DNA of 64,000 nucleotides from Phototrophicus methaneseepsis (GTDB taxonomy: Bacteria > Chloroflexota > Anaerolineae > Aggregatilineales > Phototrophicaceae). The notes under the pieces were generated by a model, which was given only the letters and a program-made list of their open reading frames with translations, searched no databases and was not told where the DNA came from. The stretch is from assembly GCF_015500095.1 (NCBI RefSeq), contig NZ_CP062983.1, forward strand, positions 992,001 to 1,056,000, in the 5' to 3' direction. The position numbers and the translations under genes were made by a program. Shown in pieces: positions 49,101-57,428 of the stretch; position 1 is the stretch's first letter, and each line of letters begins with the position of its first letter.

Positions 49101-49206
49101 CTAGCGTCCACCCTGTGCTATCCTGTGGGGTGGGAGCGTCGTTAGCCTCCGCGACGGTGCTTCAAGGTGGGCTGGGAGGGTGCAGGTCCCTCCTCTAGCT
49201 CACCGC
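49101..49206. other. Tandem-hairpin structured element upstream of parA
   Basis: Three helices follow in order on the plus strand. CCACCC/GGGTGG is at 49108-49113 with 49128-49133, and CGTCG/CGACG is at 49137-49141 with 49152-49156. A two-part helix joins GGTGGGCT/AGCTCACC (49166-49173 with 49197-49204, one G-T pair) to GGAGGG/CCCTCC (49175-49180 with 49188-49193), with a 7-base loop. It lies 60-160 bases 5' of parA and could be a leader RNA, a small RNA or a partition site. It superficially resembles a tRNA acceptor/T arm but is not a tRNA. Confidence 0.5.
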
Positions 49207-49294
49207 AAAAGCCGACATCAGGTCTGGTTCAAAATCTGCTGGAGCCGAGAATTTTGGGGAAATATGATTGCTTGGAGGAATTTGAGGGATGGTT

Positions 49295-49536
49295 TCAGAG
49301 GACTCTGATGTTCGAGTTGAATCTCCTCAGGTCCACCTCGCTACACCCTGTATCTTCTAACACACCTTGTTGTTCATCAGATAGCATCATAGCGCGAACG
49401 ATCAAGTATTGATCTGCCCAGGGCTGTAAACGGAAGTCTGTAATTTTCTTTTCTTCCAGATCAAACAGGATATATTCAAAAATCGAGTGAACTAAACTGC
49501 GCTTATCTTCAGATGAGCCTTCATAACCAGACGCGC
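49295..49536 (-). pseudogene. C-terminal end of the serine recombinase, shifted out of frame
   Basis: Just past the recombinase stop, the -1 frame continues as credible protein ('SASGYEGSSEDKRSLVHS', 'FEYILFDLEEKKITDF', 'LQPWADQYLIVRAMM') and runs to a stop at 49295. Removing one A from TTAAGC at about 49538 on the minus strand would join the two frames and give a recombinase of about 582 residues. This is either a true frameshift mutation or a sequencing error. The left flanking repeat (49317-49337) lies inside this tail. Confidence 0.72.
49317..49337. repeat. Left copy of 21-bp direct repeat (candidate attachment site)
   Basis: TTGA-2 bases-CTCCTCAGGTCCACC matches 56923-56943 at 19 of 21 positions, with the last 15 bases identical. 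It sits at the 3' end of the recombinase gene, where att sites of integrating elements are usually found. The sequence also looks like a worn tRNA 3' end (T-arm plus acceptor). Confidence 0.55.
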
Positions 49537-51041
49537 TTAAGATTCGTGAGTGTGCCCAGTACGGATATGAGTTCGATAATAATTTCTTGTGTTTTGACAG
49601 TGCGGGCTAACCAATGAGCGATTTCTTCTTCGTTGCGTTTCTTGGTTCGCAAGTATTCATCTTTGGAAATATCACCTTCCAGAAAGAGGAACTTAGCACG
49701 TTCTAGCCGATGGCGACATTTAGCAATCGCTTCAGCTTTTTGCTGTTCCAGATTATCCGATTCAGTATGCTGGTCAAGATTCAGGTCTTTAGTAACGATT
49801 CGCTGCATCAAATCCATGTATTCTGGATTGACGATGAGATGATCGAGGACTTTCTCGAATTCGCCATTCAAATCAGATTCTTTAACCGAGCGTGTGCCCG
49901 ATGTGCATTTCATACCGATACTATGACGGTATCGACGGATACCCGCCGAAGTTGTATAGCCTTGCAATGTAGCCGTTCGTTTCTGGACATCTTCTTCAGC
50001 GCTACAATGAGCACAGCGAACAAGCACCGAAAGCGGATAAATCATCTTCACATTATGGGTTTTGGTACGACGGGGTTTCTGTGTTCTGTCGTACCTGACC
50101 TTTGCGACCTGTTCCAGCAGATCAACGGGCATGACTGCCTGATCGGGATTCAGTACAACAGATGAAAGGTCATCATCCTTGTAGGCAGGTCGGTTTCTGG
50201 CTCTGGTTGTTTGTAGCAATCCGCCATATTCACGCCAGTTCGCAATGATCCGGCGAACATCATCGCGCTCAAATACTCTTGGTGTGTTTTGTACGGTTCG
50301 GTAGCACCAGCCCTCATCATCCAGTTTGTAGGCAATACGCGCGATGCCCATATCGCCAGCCGCATATAACTCCATTGCTCGTAGCGCTGCATCAAAATAT
50401 CTCCGCCAGATTGCATCAGGATATGGTTTTTCATGGGGTTGCCCTTGCTGAAATGTTCCATTAGGCATAAGCCACGCTCCTTCATGGGAAGGCTCAAGGA
50501 GACCATTGCTATCACGTTGAGTGCCAAAAGGGACACGCCCCACATACTTGCCCTGTTTGCGACGATGACGAATGCTATCGCGTGCTTTTGCAGAAACATC
50601 CTCGGCATAGTATTCGTCAAAAAGTGCTCCCACTTGTACCAGCAGACGACCATTGATTGTTGATGTATCGATGTGTCCTTTTCCAGGAGCCGCTAGCGTC
50701 AGAGCAATATTCAATTCATTCAGTTGCTCCATCAAATCGCCAACACGCCAGCCCTTGCGATGCAAGCGTGACATATCATTAGCGACCAGCGCCACCACAT
50801 CCCGATCCTTGAGACGGTTGATCAATGCCAGCCATGCAGGGCGATTCTTGACTGTGCGCCCCGACTTGTGACCGCCAGTATCTTCGTACCATTCGGGTAT
50901 CCAACCCTTGGCATCACAAACCGCCTGAATGTTTGCCTTTTGCCGTTCTGGGCTATTGGTATCGTTTTCATCCTTCGTGACGGATTGGCGCACATAGCAC
51001 AGGGCGACATTTCGTTCTACACTGGATTGTGATTTTGCCAT
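49521..51041 (-). CDS. Large serine recombinase (frameshifted near the C-terminus)
   Basis: This is a 506-residue resolvase/invertase-type recombinase. The catalytic Ser is in 'ALCYVRQSVTKDEND' (near residue 20), and the catalytic-domain Arg pair lies in 'ANDMSRLHRKGWRVGDL' (near 105). A Recombinase domain ('AYKLDDEGWCYRTVQNT') and a zinc ribbon ('LVRCAHCSAEEDV' and 'GMKCTSGTRS') follow, then a coiled-coil region rich in Lys and Glu. The stop at 49521 is premature; the last 75 residues are in another frame (see the pseudogene entry). The enzyme would integrate and excise the element bounded by the 21-bp repeats. It may be impaired now. Confidence 0.87.
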   Translation of the reverse strand: MAKSQSSVERNVALCYVRQSVTKDENDTNSPERQKANIQAVCDAKGWIPEWYEDTGGHKSGRTVKNRPAWLALINRLKDRDVVALVANDMSRLHRKGWRVGDLMEQLNELNIALTLAAPGKGHIDTSTINGRLLVQVGALFDEYYAEDVSAKARDSIRHRRKQGKYVGRVPFGTQRDSNGLLEPSHEGAWLMPNGTFQQGQPHEKPYPDAIWRRYFDAALRAMELYAAGDMGIARIAYKLDDEGWCYRTVQNTPRVFERDDVRRIIANWREYGGLLQTTRARNRPAYKDDDLSSVVLNPDQAVMPVDLLEQVAKVRYDRTQKPRRTKTHNVKMIYPLSVLVRCAHCSAEEDVQKRTATLQGYTTSAGIRRYRHSIGMKCTSGTRSVKESDLNGEFEKVLDHLIVNPEYMDLMQRIVTKDLNLDQHTESDNLEQQKAEAIAKCRHRLERAKFLFLEGDISKDEYLRTKKRNEEEIAHWLARTVKTQEIIIELISVLGTLTNLKRVWL

Positions 51042-51056
51042 TGGAATTGTTCCTGA

Positions 51057-51266
51057 CTATGAATCATCGTTCGTTGTGTTGTCTTGTGAATTGCGCCGTT
51101 TGGCTTCATATTGCGCGAGGAATACAAGGAATTGAGCAAGCCCGCGAACAACTTCCTGATCCTGTAGTCTTGCATTGGTGAGTTGGCTACAAACCAACTG
51201 GACAAACTTGCTGACCGTCTGCATATCAGGCGCAACATAGATAACAGGGTGCTTATTGCTCATCAT
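51057..51266 (-). CDS. Small unknown protein (69 aa)
   Basis: The start region (two consecutive ATG codons) overlaps the end of the Rep gene, and the stop lies 15 bases before the recombinase gene, so it is in their operon. The sequence is helical ('MQTVSKFVQLVCSQLTNARL', 'EVVRGLAQFLVFLAQYEAK') with a polar tail. No family is recognised. A recombination directionality factor or small DNA-binding accessory is possible from position alone. Confidence 0.65.
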   Translation of the reverse strand: MMSNKHPVIYVAPDMQTVSKFVQLVCSQLTNARLQDQEVVRGLAQFLVFLAQYEAKRRNSQDNTTNDDS

Positions 51267-52464
51267 CTACTGCCTTTGTCACGAGGCGTGATAGAATTTC
51301 AAAGCGCTCTTGTGCCTTCTGCTTTATTGGCTTGGTTTCGCTTTGAGCGAGAAGAATAGCTTCATAAACATCAACTGGCGCATCTTCCCCTTTAGCTATC
51401 GCGATGCGTGCCATCAGGCCAGCGATCCAACCTGCTACTGATTTGAGATAAGCCGGGTTCACATCAGGAATGGTGTGATAATCTCTTTGGGTGATGCCTA
51501 CGTGGTCAATGTCCCATTCTTCGATCATCAAGCGACGGATTTGTTGCCATAAAGGATGAATCATCCATCGCGATTTAGGCACGCTAGCTTGTGCGATACA
51601 GAGCCGCCCCCATTTTTGCGTCAGATAGTTGATAAGTTCTTTCAGCCCATCGAAGGTGTATTCTTCCAGGTAACGCATACCGAGGAACTTAGCATTGTGA
51701 GGTTTCACTGTCCACTCAAACCGGGCAATGTTGAGATCATTAGCTTGTGAAAAATTTAAGCCTTGCTGTATCCAGACTGAGAGCCAAAATCCAATGTCGT
51801 TTGTTTTGGTGCTTTCCAGTATCTTGTCGTAGATCTTGAAGCGGACAGCCCCTTTAGAGGAGCCAATTACAAAGCCAGAGAGATTGCCGGTTGTGTTGTC
51901 ATCGTAGAAGTATTTACCTGATGCGCGCCCGATCCAGCCCCGCCGCCATTCATCAATCGAAATGTCATTAGTAGACAAGCCCAGGACATCTAGTGCTATA
52001 TCAATGCGATTGATGCGGATAGGGTAGCACTCAGGCTCATCAACTTTGTATTCTCGAAGTAGGGCGAAAATAGAAGCGGAAAGCGCTTCATAAGATGTGA
52101 AATCTGCATTCTGACGTAGCCACTTTGTGCCAAGCTGTAACAGTATGCCCATACCTTGTCCAGTGTGTGGCGTATTGTGCAGGACATCTTCAACACGGTT
52201 GGTAATGTATAGCCGATTATCCCCCGAACGGACACACAGCTTGTAACCGTGTGCGCCTGTCCTAATGAGCATATCTCCATGTGGAATACCCTCATGCAGT
52301 CGCCTATCCTGGTTATCATTGACACTCCTTGACCAGTAATCGAATACGTCCTGTGAGGGGTACTCGATAACAAGATAGAGACTATCCACTCCTAGAAACG
52401 CGGGTTGTAACTTCAACCCCCGTGATACAGGACGGGGGTTGTCGGCATCAGTTCTGATTAACAT
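51253..52464 (-). CDS. Rep_trans-like replication initiator / relaxase
   Basis: The ATG at 52464 with AGGAG eight bases upstream is preferred over the GTG at 52485. The 403-residue protein resembles rolling-circle initiators of the Rep_trans family, related to Tn916 and pXO2 proteins. It has 'LYLVIEYPSQDVFDYW', 'IRINRIDIALDVLGLS' near 155 (the acidic and hydrophobic strand), and 'GAVRFKIYDKILESTKTND' near 210 (the catalytic Tyr/Lys region). The C-terminal domain is unassigned. It would nick an origin to start replication or mobilisation. A 9-bp inverted repeat lies just upstream. Confidence 0.75.
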   Translation of the reverse strand: MLIRTDADNPRPVSRGLKLQPAFLGVDSLYLVIEYPSQDVFDYWSRSVNDNQDRRLHEGIPHGDMLIRTGAHGYKLCVRSGDNRLYITNRVEDVLHNTPHTGQGMGILLQLGTKWLRQNADFTSYEALSASIFALLREYKVDEPECYPIRINRIDIALDVLGLSTNDISIDEWRRGWIGRASGKYFYDDNTTGNLSGFVIGSSKGAVRFKIYDKILESTKTNDIGFWLSVWIQQGLNFSQANDLNIARFEWTVKPHNAKFLGMRYLEEYTFDGLKELINYLTQKWGRLCIAQASVPKSRWMIHPLWQQIRRLMIEEWDIDHVGITQRDYHTIPDVNPAYLKSVAGWIAGLMARIAIAKGEDAPVDVYEAILLAQSETKPIKQKAQERFEILSRLVTKAVDDEQ

Positions 52465-52488
52465 GTATACTACTCCTATTGACACTCG

Positions 52489-52526
52489 TTGCGGCGGTGC
52501 TCGTAAAAAACTGCGCGCCGCCGCAA
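52489..52526. promoter_or_regulatory. Inverted repeat between rep and the XRE gene
   Basis: TTGCGGCGG/CCGCCGCAA (52489-52497 with 52518-52526) flank a 20-base AT-rich centre. It lies in the divergent gap between the initiator and the XRE regulator, so it may be the operator of that regulator or the nick-site stem of a rolling-circle origin. Confidence 0.6.
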
Positions 52527-52585
52527 GTAGTGGACTTGTGTGCGAAATTCAGATACTATTGTACGAAAAACGGACAACTTTGTCA

Positions 52586-52993
52586 ATGATCCCTGATCTG
52601 TGGAAAGCAATCTACGATAGCTTTACAAACTTAGGCCGCTTACCCAACAAGCTTTCTATTGGTATTGGGCAGGCTATAAGAGAATGTCGTGAAGAAGCTG
52701 GAATGAGTCAGGCAGAACTTGCGAGACGTGTTTATAAGCGGCGGGCGTCTATATCAGACATTGAAAACGGCAAAATGTATCCCGATATAGAGACGCTAAG
52801 TTATATAAGTCGTGTATTTCAAAAACCAATGATGTATTTCATCCCTGAGCGCTATAGACGTGACTTGGATGCAGGAGAAATAACTGTTGAAGATCGCGAG
52901 TTGCTTATGGTCTTTCATCGTCTAACAGATTCCCGAAAGATCATAGCTTTAGAGCAGATGAAGGCATTATCTGGTTGGGACTTGGATGAATGA
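52586..52993 (+). CDS. XRE-family transcriptional regulator
   Basis: The start is placed at ATG 52586 ('MIPDLWKAIY'); a longer frame upstream crosses the inverted repeat and has a low-complexity, unlikely N-terminus. The 135-residue product has a Cro/C1-type helix-turn-helix ('IGQAIRECREEAGMSQAELA', then 'RRASISDIENGKMYPD'), followed by 'LSYISRVFQKPMMYFIPE' and a helical tail. It is divergent from the rep operon and precedes the ATPase-PIN cassette, so it may repress either one. No signal-sensing domain is visible. Confidence 0.87.
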   Translation: MIPDLWKAIYDSFTNLGRLPNKLSIGIGQAIRECREEAGMSQAELARRVYKRRASISDIENGKMYPDIETLSYISRVFQKPMMYFIPERYRRDLDAGEITVEDRELLMVFHRLTDSRKIIALEQMKALSGWDLDE

Positions 52994-53240
52994 GCGTCGC
53001 CGTTCCTTGATAGGCAACGTTCCAGCTATTGAGGTTTTGCAGAGAAAGTGTGTGGTTTCTGTCCCTTGATTAATATTGTACTCTAGCTTAGAAACAAAGT
53101 AAGCTATGCAATGTTGAATAGAGTTTCCAGACATTAGCTTATCACACCAATATATACAACCGTAATTAAACTTATTTATAGATCTTAATTATGGTAAGAT
53201 ACAAATGAAATCACACATAAGCATTCGGTAGTATTCATCA
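52994..53240. promoter_or_regulatory. AT-rich leader of the four-gene cassette
   Basis: This gap separates the XRE regulator from the cassette. It becomes strongly AT-rich from about 53060. TAAGAT near 53197 is a possible -10 hexamer, but no clear -35 matches it. No gene is seen. Confidence 0.4.
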
Positions 53241-54548
53241 ATGCAGGATTATAACAATCTCACACGGAGAACTTTAACACGCCCCCAACAACCAAGAAAG
53301 TTCTATTTTCTTGAGTACATATATATATTGTTAAAAAGCGTATCATTTTCCACAAATCGCTCTACTGTATTTGAGCATTTCTTGACTTTAAAAGCCAAAT
53401 ACAATCTTGGGGATTCAAAGTATCGCAAGATTGGTGACGAAGAAGTCGAAAACGAGCGTAAACAACTCAAGTACAAGTATACATTTGAGCAAGTGGTAGC
53501 CGAGGCTGAAACCTACGAGTTAGTTACTTCTGTAGCTTCTTCAAATTCAATCCAGCTAAAATCAAATGGTGAAATTGCTCTATATAAATTTGAGAATGAG
53601 GGTCAGCAAGAATTCAATTTATATATTTTTGAGTTTATGGAATCCAAATACTTAGCTTTTCGCTATTTAGTAGAAAAAAGCTATTTGGCAAATCCGAAGA
53701 AATCAGGTTTGCTTGTTTTGCCGATCTACTCAGCAAATAGATTAGGTTTTGAAAAAAGTGCTATGGTGAAAAGCCGAGATTTTGTTCACTATTTAGATGT
53801 GCTTCAAGATAGACTGGAAGCTGATATACAAAAACATCTGAATAAGAGCATCAGCCTTTCAGAGGAAAGTACACAGCTTAGAGAGAATCTCATCAGAGCC
53901 GAACTACTTTCTCGCAACGATGACGACACTTTTAATCTGAGTAACTACAATAGTATGTTGAAGCGAGTACGAGACTACTGGCTAAAACATTTTCTTCAGA
54001 ACCTATATAGCTATGAAATTTCCCTGGCTAACTTTGAACTTTGGGCATACCGAGCAAAGCAGATAGGTATACTTCATATCACGGAATTTTATCCAGATTC
54101 CGATTTTCACGGTAGGTTAGTGTATCCTTTATCTGTTGTACGATCTTCCTCGCAGTCACCAAATTTTAAAAAGATTTATGAATACTTCGATCAACAGTCA
54201 AATTGCTTATTTTTGCATCAGCCTGACTGGAATGACGGCGAGAAATTCGTGGAATCGCTAACGCATGCGTACATTGAAACGCGCCGCTCTAGTAAATCTT
54301 ATTTCGTGCGGTTGGCAAATGTACGTGAACGTGTTTGCTACAGTATGAAGATACCAGAGTTCTTATTTGATGAATATTTAGGCATGGCCTATCGCATGCG
54401 AGAAGAACTGAAGATACGAATCTCATTAGAAGCGGATCGACTTCCAGGTGACACAAACATGGACTATATCCATCGCGAACCAGTGATGATTGATGGAAAA
54501 TATCGGAATATAATCGCGATTGACTATGACAAGGACAGTAGATTATGA
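53241..54548 (+). CDS. Unknown protein, first gene of the ATPase-PIN cassette
   Basis: This 435-residue, AT-rich coding frame has no recognised domain. The first 60 residues are basic. The middle has alternating strands ('EFNLYIFEFMESKYLAFRYL', 'KKSGLLVLPIYSANRLGF'), and the C-terminus is helical with aromatic residues ('PEFLFDEYLGMAYRMREEL'). Its stop overlaps the ATPase start (ATGA), so the two are translationally coupled and probably interact. No ribosome-binding site is obvious before the ATG. It could be the target-sensing subunit, but that is conjecture. Confidence 0.75.
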   Translation: MQDYNNLTRRTLTRPQQPRKFYFLEYIYILLKSVSFSTNRSTVFEHFLTLKAKYNLGDSKYRKIGDEEVENERKQLKYKYTFEQVVAEAETYELVTSVASSNSIQLKSNGEIALYKFENEGQQEFNLYIFEFMESKYLAFRYLVEKSYLANPKKSGLLVLPIYSANRLGFEKSAMVKSRDFVHYLDVLQDRLEADIQKHLNKSISLSEESTQLRENLIRAELLSRNDDDTFNLSNYNSMLKRVRDYWLKHFLQNLYSYEISLANFELWAYRAKQIGILHITEFYPDSDFHGRLVYPLSVVRSSSQSPNFKKIYEYFDQQSNCLFLHQPDWNDGEKFVESLTHAYIETRRSSKSYFVRLANVRERVCYSMKIPEFLFDEYLGMAYRMREELKIRISLEADRLPGDTNMDYIHREPVMIDGKYRNIIAIDYDKDSRL

Positions 54549-55939
54549 GTAAATATACTACTAAGCCAGAGGCAGTACCGAGTCGAGCCCATAACAAATA
54601 CGAACGTTATTCTCTGCGAGAGAATCCTTTTCCAGTGAATCCGATCATTAATCCTGACTCTCCTGATGATCGTATGAACGGTGTTATCTATGATCCGTCC
54701 ATTCGTACTGCTGAATATGACAAGGTCGTTTCCAATTTTATTAAAGTGCCGCAGACAGAGCCTAATCATCTGCGCTTAGGATATATTGTTGACACCTCAT
54801 ACATTGGTCGCGGCAATGGGAAATCTGCCTTCATTGTAAATCTTCAAAAGGAGATAAACAGAGATTTTGCGTTAACTCTATCTCAAAGCCAGAATAAATG
54901 CTTTGCTGTTCGCCTTCGTCCTGAAGGAGGGGGAAGTATCAAAACATTTGAGAGATTTATTGAACTTTTTGTGGACGAACTGTTTGACTCTCACATTATA
55001 GCAGATGCACTCGTAGCGCTCAGGCTTAGTGCAATTCTAGCAATAGATGAAACCTTTGATGCTGATCAACATTTCACAACTGACGATGATTATCGTGACA
55101 AGTTGTCTCAAATGGAATGGTACAGAGATAATAGGCTAGATTATAGACACATCAACCACCGAATTCTTTCAAACGAATACATCCAGTCTCTACCACCGGA
55201 TTTTCCATTGTTTCAAGATAATCGACTTTTTGGTCGTGTTTCCAATGAATCTACTTTCCGAGATTACTTTGTTTCGTTAAGACGCGGAAAACCCAAGTCA
55301 GAATTCGTCTTCTCCCATTTAGTCAATATGTTCATAGCAGCCGGTTTCAACGGAGCTTATGTTTTTGTAGACGACTTTGAAAGGATTCCCGATTTCCAAT
55401 CGGGTAGGCAAAAAAGGGACTTTGCTACCCAGTTGCGAACTTTTGTGTTTGATGGCTCGTATACCAATGCAAGTATTGGTTTCTATAACTTTATATTAGT
55501 ATTGCATGCTGGTGTACAAGGAATGATTCAAGAGGCTTGGGAATTATCCGGTCTTGAACATCGAGCACCTCTTCCTCACCAAGGGGCAGCCAATGCTCCA
55601 AGCCACATTATTTTCTTCAACAAAATTACTACGGAAAATACATACTCACTTATAGGAAAGTATCTCGAATCCTATCGTATAACGAAGATGGACGAAAGTG
55701 ATATGTTATTTCCATTTTCTAGGGAAACGGTATCCAGACTAGCTGAAATAAATGAATATAACTGCACCAAAATCCTGAAATCTGCATATGAGGTTCTCAA
55801 GAAAGCTGCTGACAATAACATTTCACCCATCACACCCGATATGATTGTAGCAGATGAAGATGATATTTCAGACGATCTAGGTAACCGTCTTACAGGTATA
55901 CATAACGCGCCAACGAAAAACCTACTGGACGAGGAGTAG
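54545..55939 (+). CDS. P-loop ATPase, second gene of the cassette
   Basis: This is a 464-residue protein. 'RENPFPVNPI' near residue 25 leads to Walker A 'IGRGNGKSAF' (87-96), with Walker B 'GAYVFVDDFERI' near 271-282. Between them lies a 170-residue insert. The C-terminal part has a helical lid-like region ('NEYNCTKILKSAYEVLKKAA') and an acidic tail. The layout recalls ORC/Cdc6- or STAND-like AAA ATPases found in defence loci, but I cannot place it in a named family. The DD in Walker B is odd for an active AAA+ enzyme, which usually has DE. It is coupled to genes on both sides. Confidence 0.8.
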   Translation: MSKYTTKPEAVPSRAHNKYERYSLRENPFPVNPIINPDSPDDRMNGVIYDPSIRTAEYDKVVSNFIKVPQTEPNHLRLGYIVDTSYIGRGNGKSAFIVNLQKEINRDFALTLSQSQNKCFAVRLRPEGGGSIKTFERFIELFVDELFDSHIIADALVALRLSAILAIDETFDADQHFTTDDDYRDKLSQMEWYRDNRLDYRHINHRILSNEYIQSLPPDFPLFQDNRLFGRVSNESTFRDYFVSLRRGKPKSEFVFSHLVNMFIAAGFNGAYVFVDDFERIPDFQSGRQKRDFATQLRTFVFDGSYTNASIGFYNFILVLHAGVQGMIQEAWELSGLEHRAPLPHQGAANAPSHIIFFNKITTENTYSLIGKYLESYRITKMDESDMLFPFSRETVSRLAEINEYNCTKILKSAYEVLKKAADNNISPITPDMIVADEDDISDDLGNRLTGIHNAPTKNLLDEE

Positions 55940-55944
55940 CCAAA

Positions 55945-56340
55945 GTGGGATTTCTAGATTATCACTGTCTCTCATCAGCAGAGATCAATGATTTGATTGA
56001 TGTCGAAGTACTTACTTCCATATCCTTAACCAGCCTAGATGAGCTTCTGATTGAAAGAATCGCTCGATGGAAAAATTGGGATATCGATTTTATTTGTAAT
56101 TTGCTTTTATTGTCACAAATTATTGAGCGAAAAATAGCTGACACCCCAACGTCGAACTCATTTGAAATTCTAAACTCATTTTATGCATTGTCACATGACT
56201 ATGGCTATATTATGACATTTGACGGAATAAGTGCAGAGTTCATAGAATTCATGCTGCGAAACTATTCTCGAGAAGCATTTGAATCAGTTGAAGAAGTTCT
56301 TCTCGAAATTAGTAAAAGTTTTTTCAGTACGTACAGGTAG
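55945..56340 (+). CDS. Small helical protein, third gene of the cassette
   Basis: This 131-residue acidic protein starts at GTG, with GAGGAG eight bases upstream, six bases after the ATPase stop. It is predicted mainly helical ('SLTSLDELLIERIARWKNW', 'SFEILNSFYALSHDYGYI', 'SVEEVLLEISKSFF'). No family is recognised. It lies immediately before the PIN gene, where an antitoxin or adaptor would be expected, and its acidity fits an inhibitor. That role is inference from position. Confidence 0.72.
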   Translation: MGFLDYHCLSSAEINDLIDVEVLTSISLTSLDELLIERIARWKNWDIDFICNLLLLSQIIERKIADTPTSNSFEILNSFYALSHDYGYIMTFDGISAEFIEFMLRNYSREAFESVEEVLLEISKSFFSTYR

Positions 56341-56350
56341 CTGTTTAGAA

Positions 56351-56815
56351 ATGCAAAAAAAGAGATATGTTTTGGATACGGTAGCATTAGTTTCCTATTA
56401 TCACGAAATTTTCGATGATCTATCTCGAATTTCTGCTAAGGGAATGAGAATTATTGCAGACGCTGTCGATTATGGCGGCAACGATGGCACTTTGCTGATC
56501 ATTCCAAGTGTGGTTTTTCTTGAGATTTTTGATAACTGGTGCAGAGTCGAGAAATCGGAAGACGAATTAAGAGCACAAATATTTTCAGATATTTTTATTC
56601 CCTTGAGGGACCTAACAAATGTAGAGATTCGTGAAATTGATCTTGAGTTACTGCACAAGTTTCTTGAATTAGACGACATGAAAATTAATCTCGAAAATCG
56701 AGATCGGATTATTCTAGCAACAGCATTAATACTGGAAGCAGACTTAATAACGACTGATTCCAAAATTAAGGATTTTGTCAGCCACTATGGACTGAACACC
56801 CGAATAATAAACTGA
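56351..56815 (+). CDS. PIN-domain ribonuclease, fourth gene of the cassette
   Basis: The ATG at 56351 is chosen, eleven bases after the previous stop; the longer frame overlaps that gene. The 154-residue product has the PIN acidic set: Asp 9 in 'RYVLDTVALV', a Glu in 'IPSVVFLEIFD', an Asp in 'LENRDRIILATALIL', and an Asp in 'LITTDSKIKDF'. It is longer than a typical VapC because of an insert near 60-90. It is probably the RNA-cleaving effector of the cassette, perhaps released or activated by the ATPase. Confidence 0.82.
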   Translation: MQKKRYVLDTVALVSYYHEIFDDLSRISAKGMRIIADAVDYGGNDGTLLIIPSVVFLEIFDNWCRVEKSEDELRAQIFSDIFIPLRDLTNVEIREIDLELLHKFLELDDMKINLENRDRIILATALILEADLITTDSKIKDFVSHYGLNTRIIN

Positions 56816-56922
56816 AGAGGCAGGTTCTGTTTCATAAAAGATCTGTTTTCGTCTAGTTCATCACTGCTATAAACAAACGATAGGCTATAATAATCCGCTC
56901 AGAGTAAGATAGCGAAGCGATC

Positions 56923-56943
56923 TTGATGCTCCTCAGGTCCACC
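56923..56943. repeat. Right copy of 21-bp direct repeat (candidate attachment site)
   Basis: It matches 49317-49337 at 19 of 21 positions in the same orientation, 108 bases after the PIN gene stop. The pair bounds a 7.6-kb segment with its own recombinase, initiator, regulator and cargo. Confidence 0.55.
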
Positions 56944-57116
56944 AAAATATTATGAAATATAAATAATATTATTTTTGTATCAAAATATTGAATAAATCGT
57001 GCTGACACTGAATTTTTACCTCTTCTGTCGGGAAATCTGTATTGAACCTCAATCGAAGAAAGTCCCTCATCCTCGCTTTAGGACTTTGGGTGCATATTAG
57101 TTTATACAGCTCATTA

Positions 57117-57152
57117 TCTCAGACTTTTGTCTTAATTTACGTGTACCGATCA
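57117..57152 (-). mobile_element. Solo IS3-type right end (remnant)
   Basis: The segment starts TCTCAGACT and ends GTACCGATCA, matching the right terminus of the intact IS (17552-17588) at roughly 30 of 37 positions with one gap. No transposase remains beside it. It is the scar of a related, more diverged copy. Confidence 0.7.
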
Positions 57153-57428
57153 ACGAGTGAAGAGCATTGCTAACTATTCTCTCAACTCGAGGCGAGCAAG
57201 CAGTTAGGCTGACTCCAGCATAGCATCACTCCTATATGATGAATGTAGGGTCAAATTCATACCAAGCGGTGCTCAAGCATTACTTAGATCACCGTTATAT
57301 CTCTCAGATCATCATCTATCCCTACATCTCCTATGTCGCATATGTGGGGTAAGGCGAATGTTCGGTGCTGGCATTTGCAGTCTCATCGACACTATCGTAG
57401 CCAAATTGCTCTCAAAGAGTACAATTCC

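Larger units (their letters stand above)
56816..57428. other. Intergenic region with element border and IS scar
   Basis: About 600 bases, mostly AT-rich, carry no gene. They hold the right 21-bp repeat (56923-56943) and a solo IS3-type end (57117-57152). Short frames near 57250-57420 do not resemble a family. Confidence 0.55.

Noticed and set aside
49166-49206. Possible tRNA 3' half (acceptor and T-arm-like helices)
   Set aside because: The T-loop sequence TGCAGGT lacks the TTC-A pattern, and no D or anticodon arm of correct size precedes it.
49317-56943. Intact tRNA gene at the flanking repeats
   Set aside because: Only the last part of a T-arm/acceptor resembles a tRNA, and the 5' half is missing at both sites.
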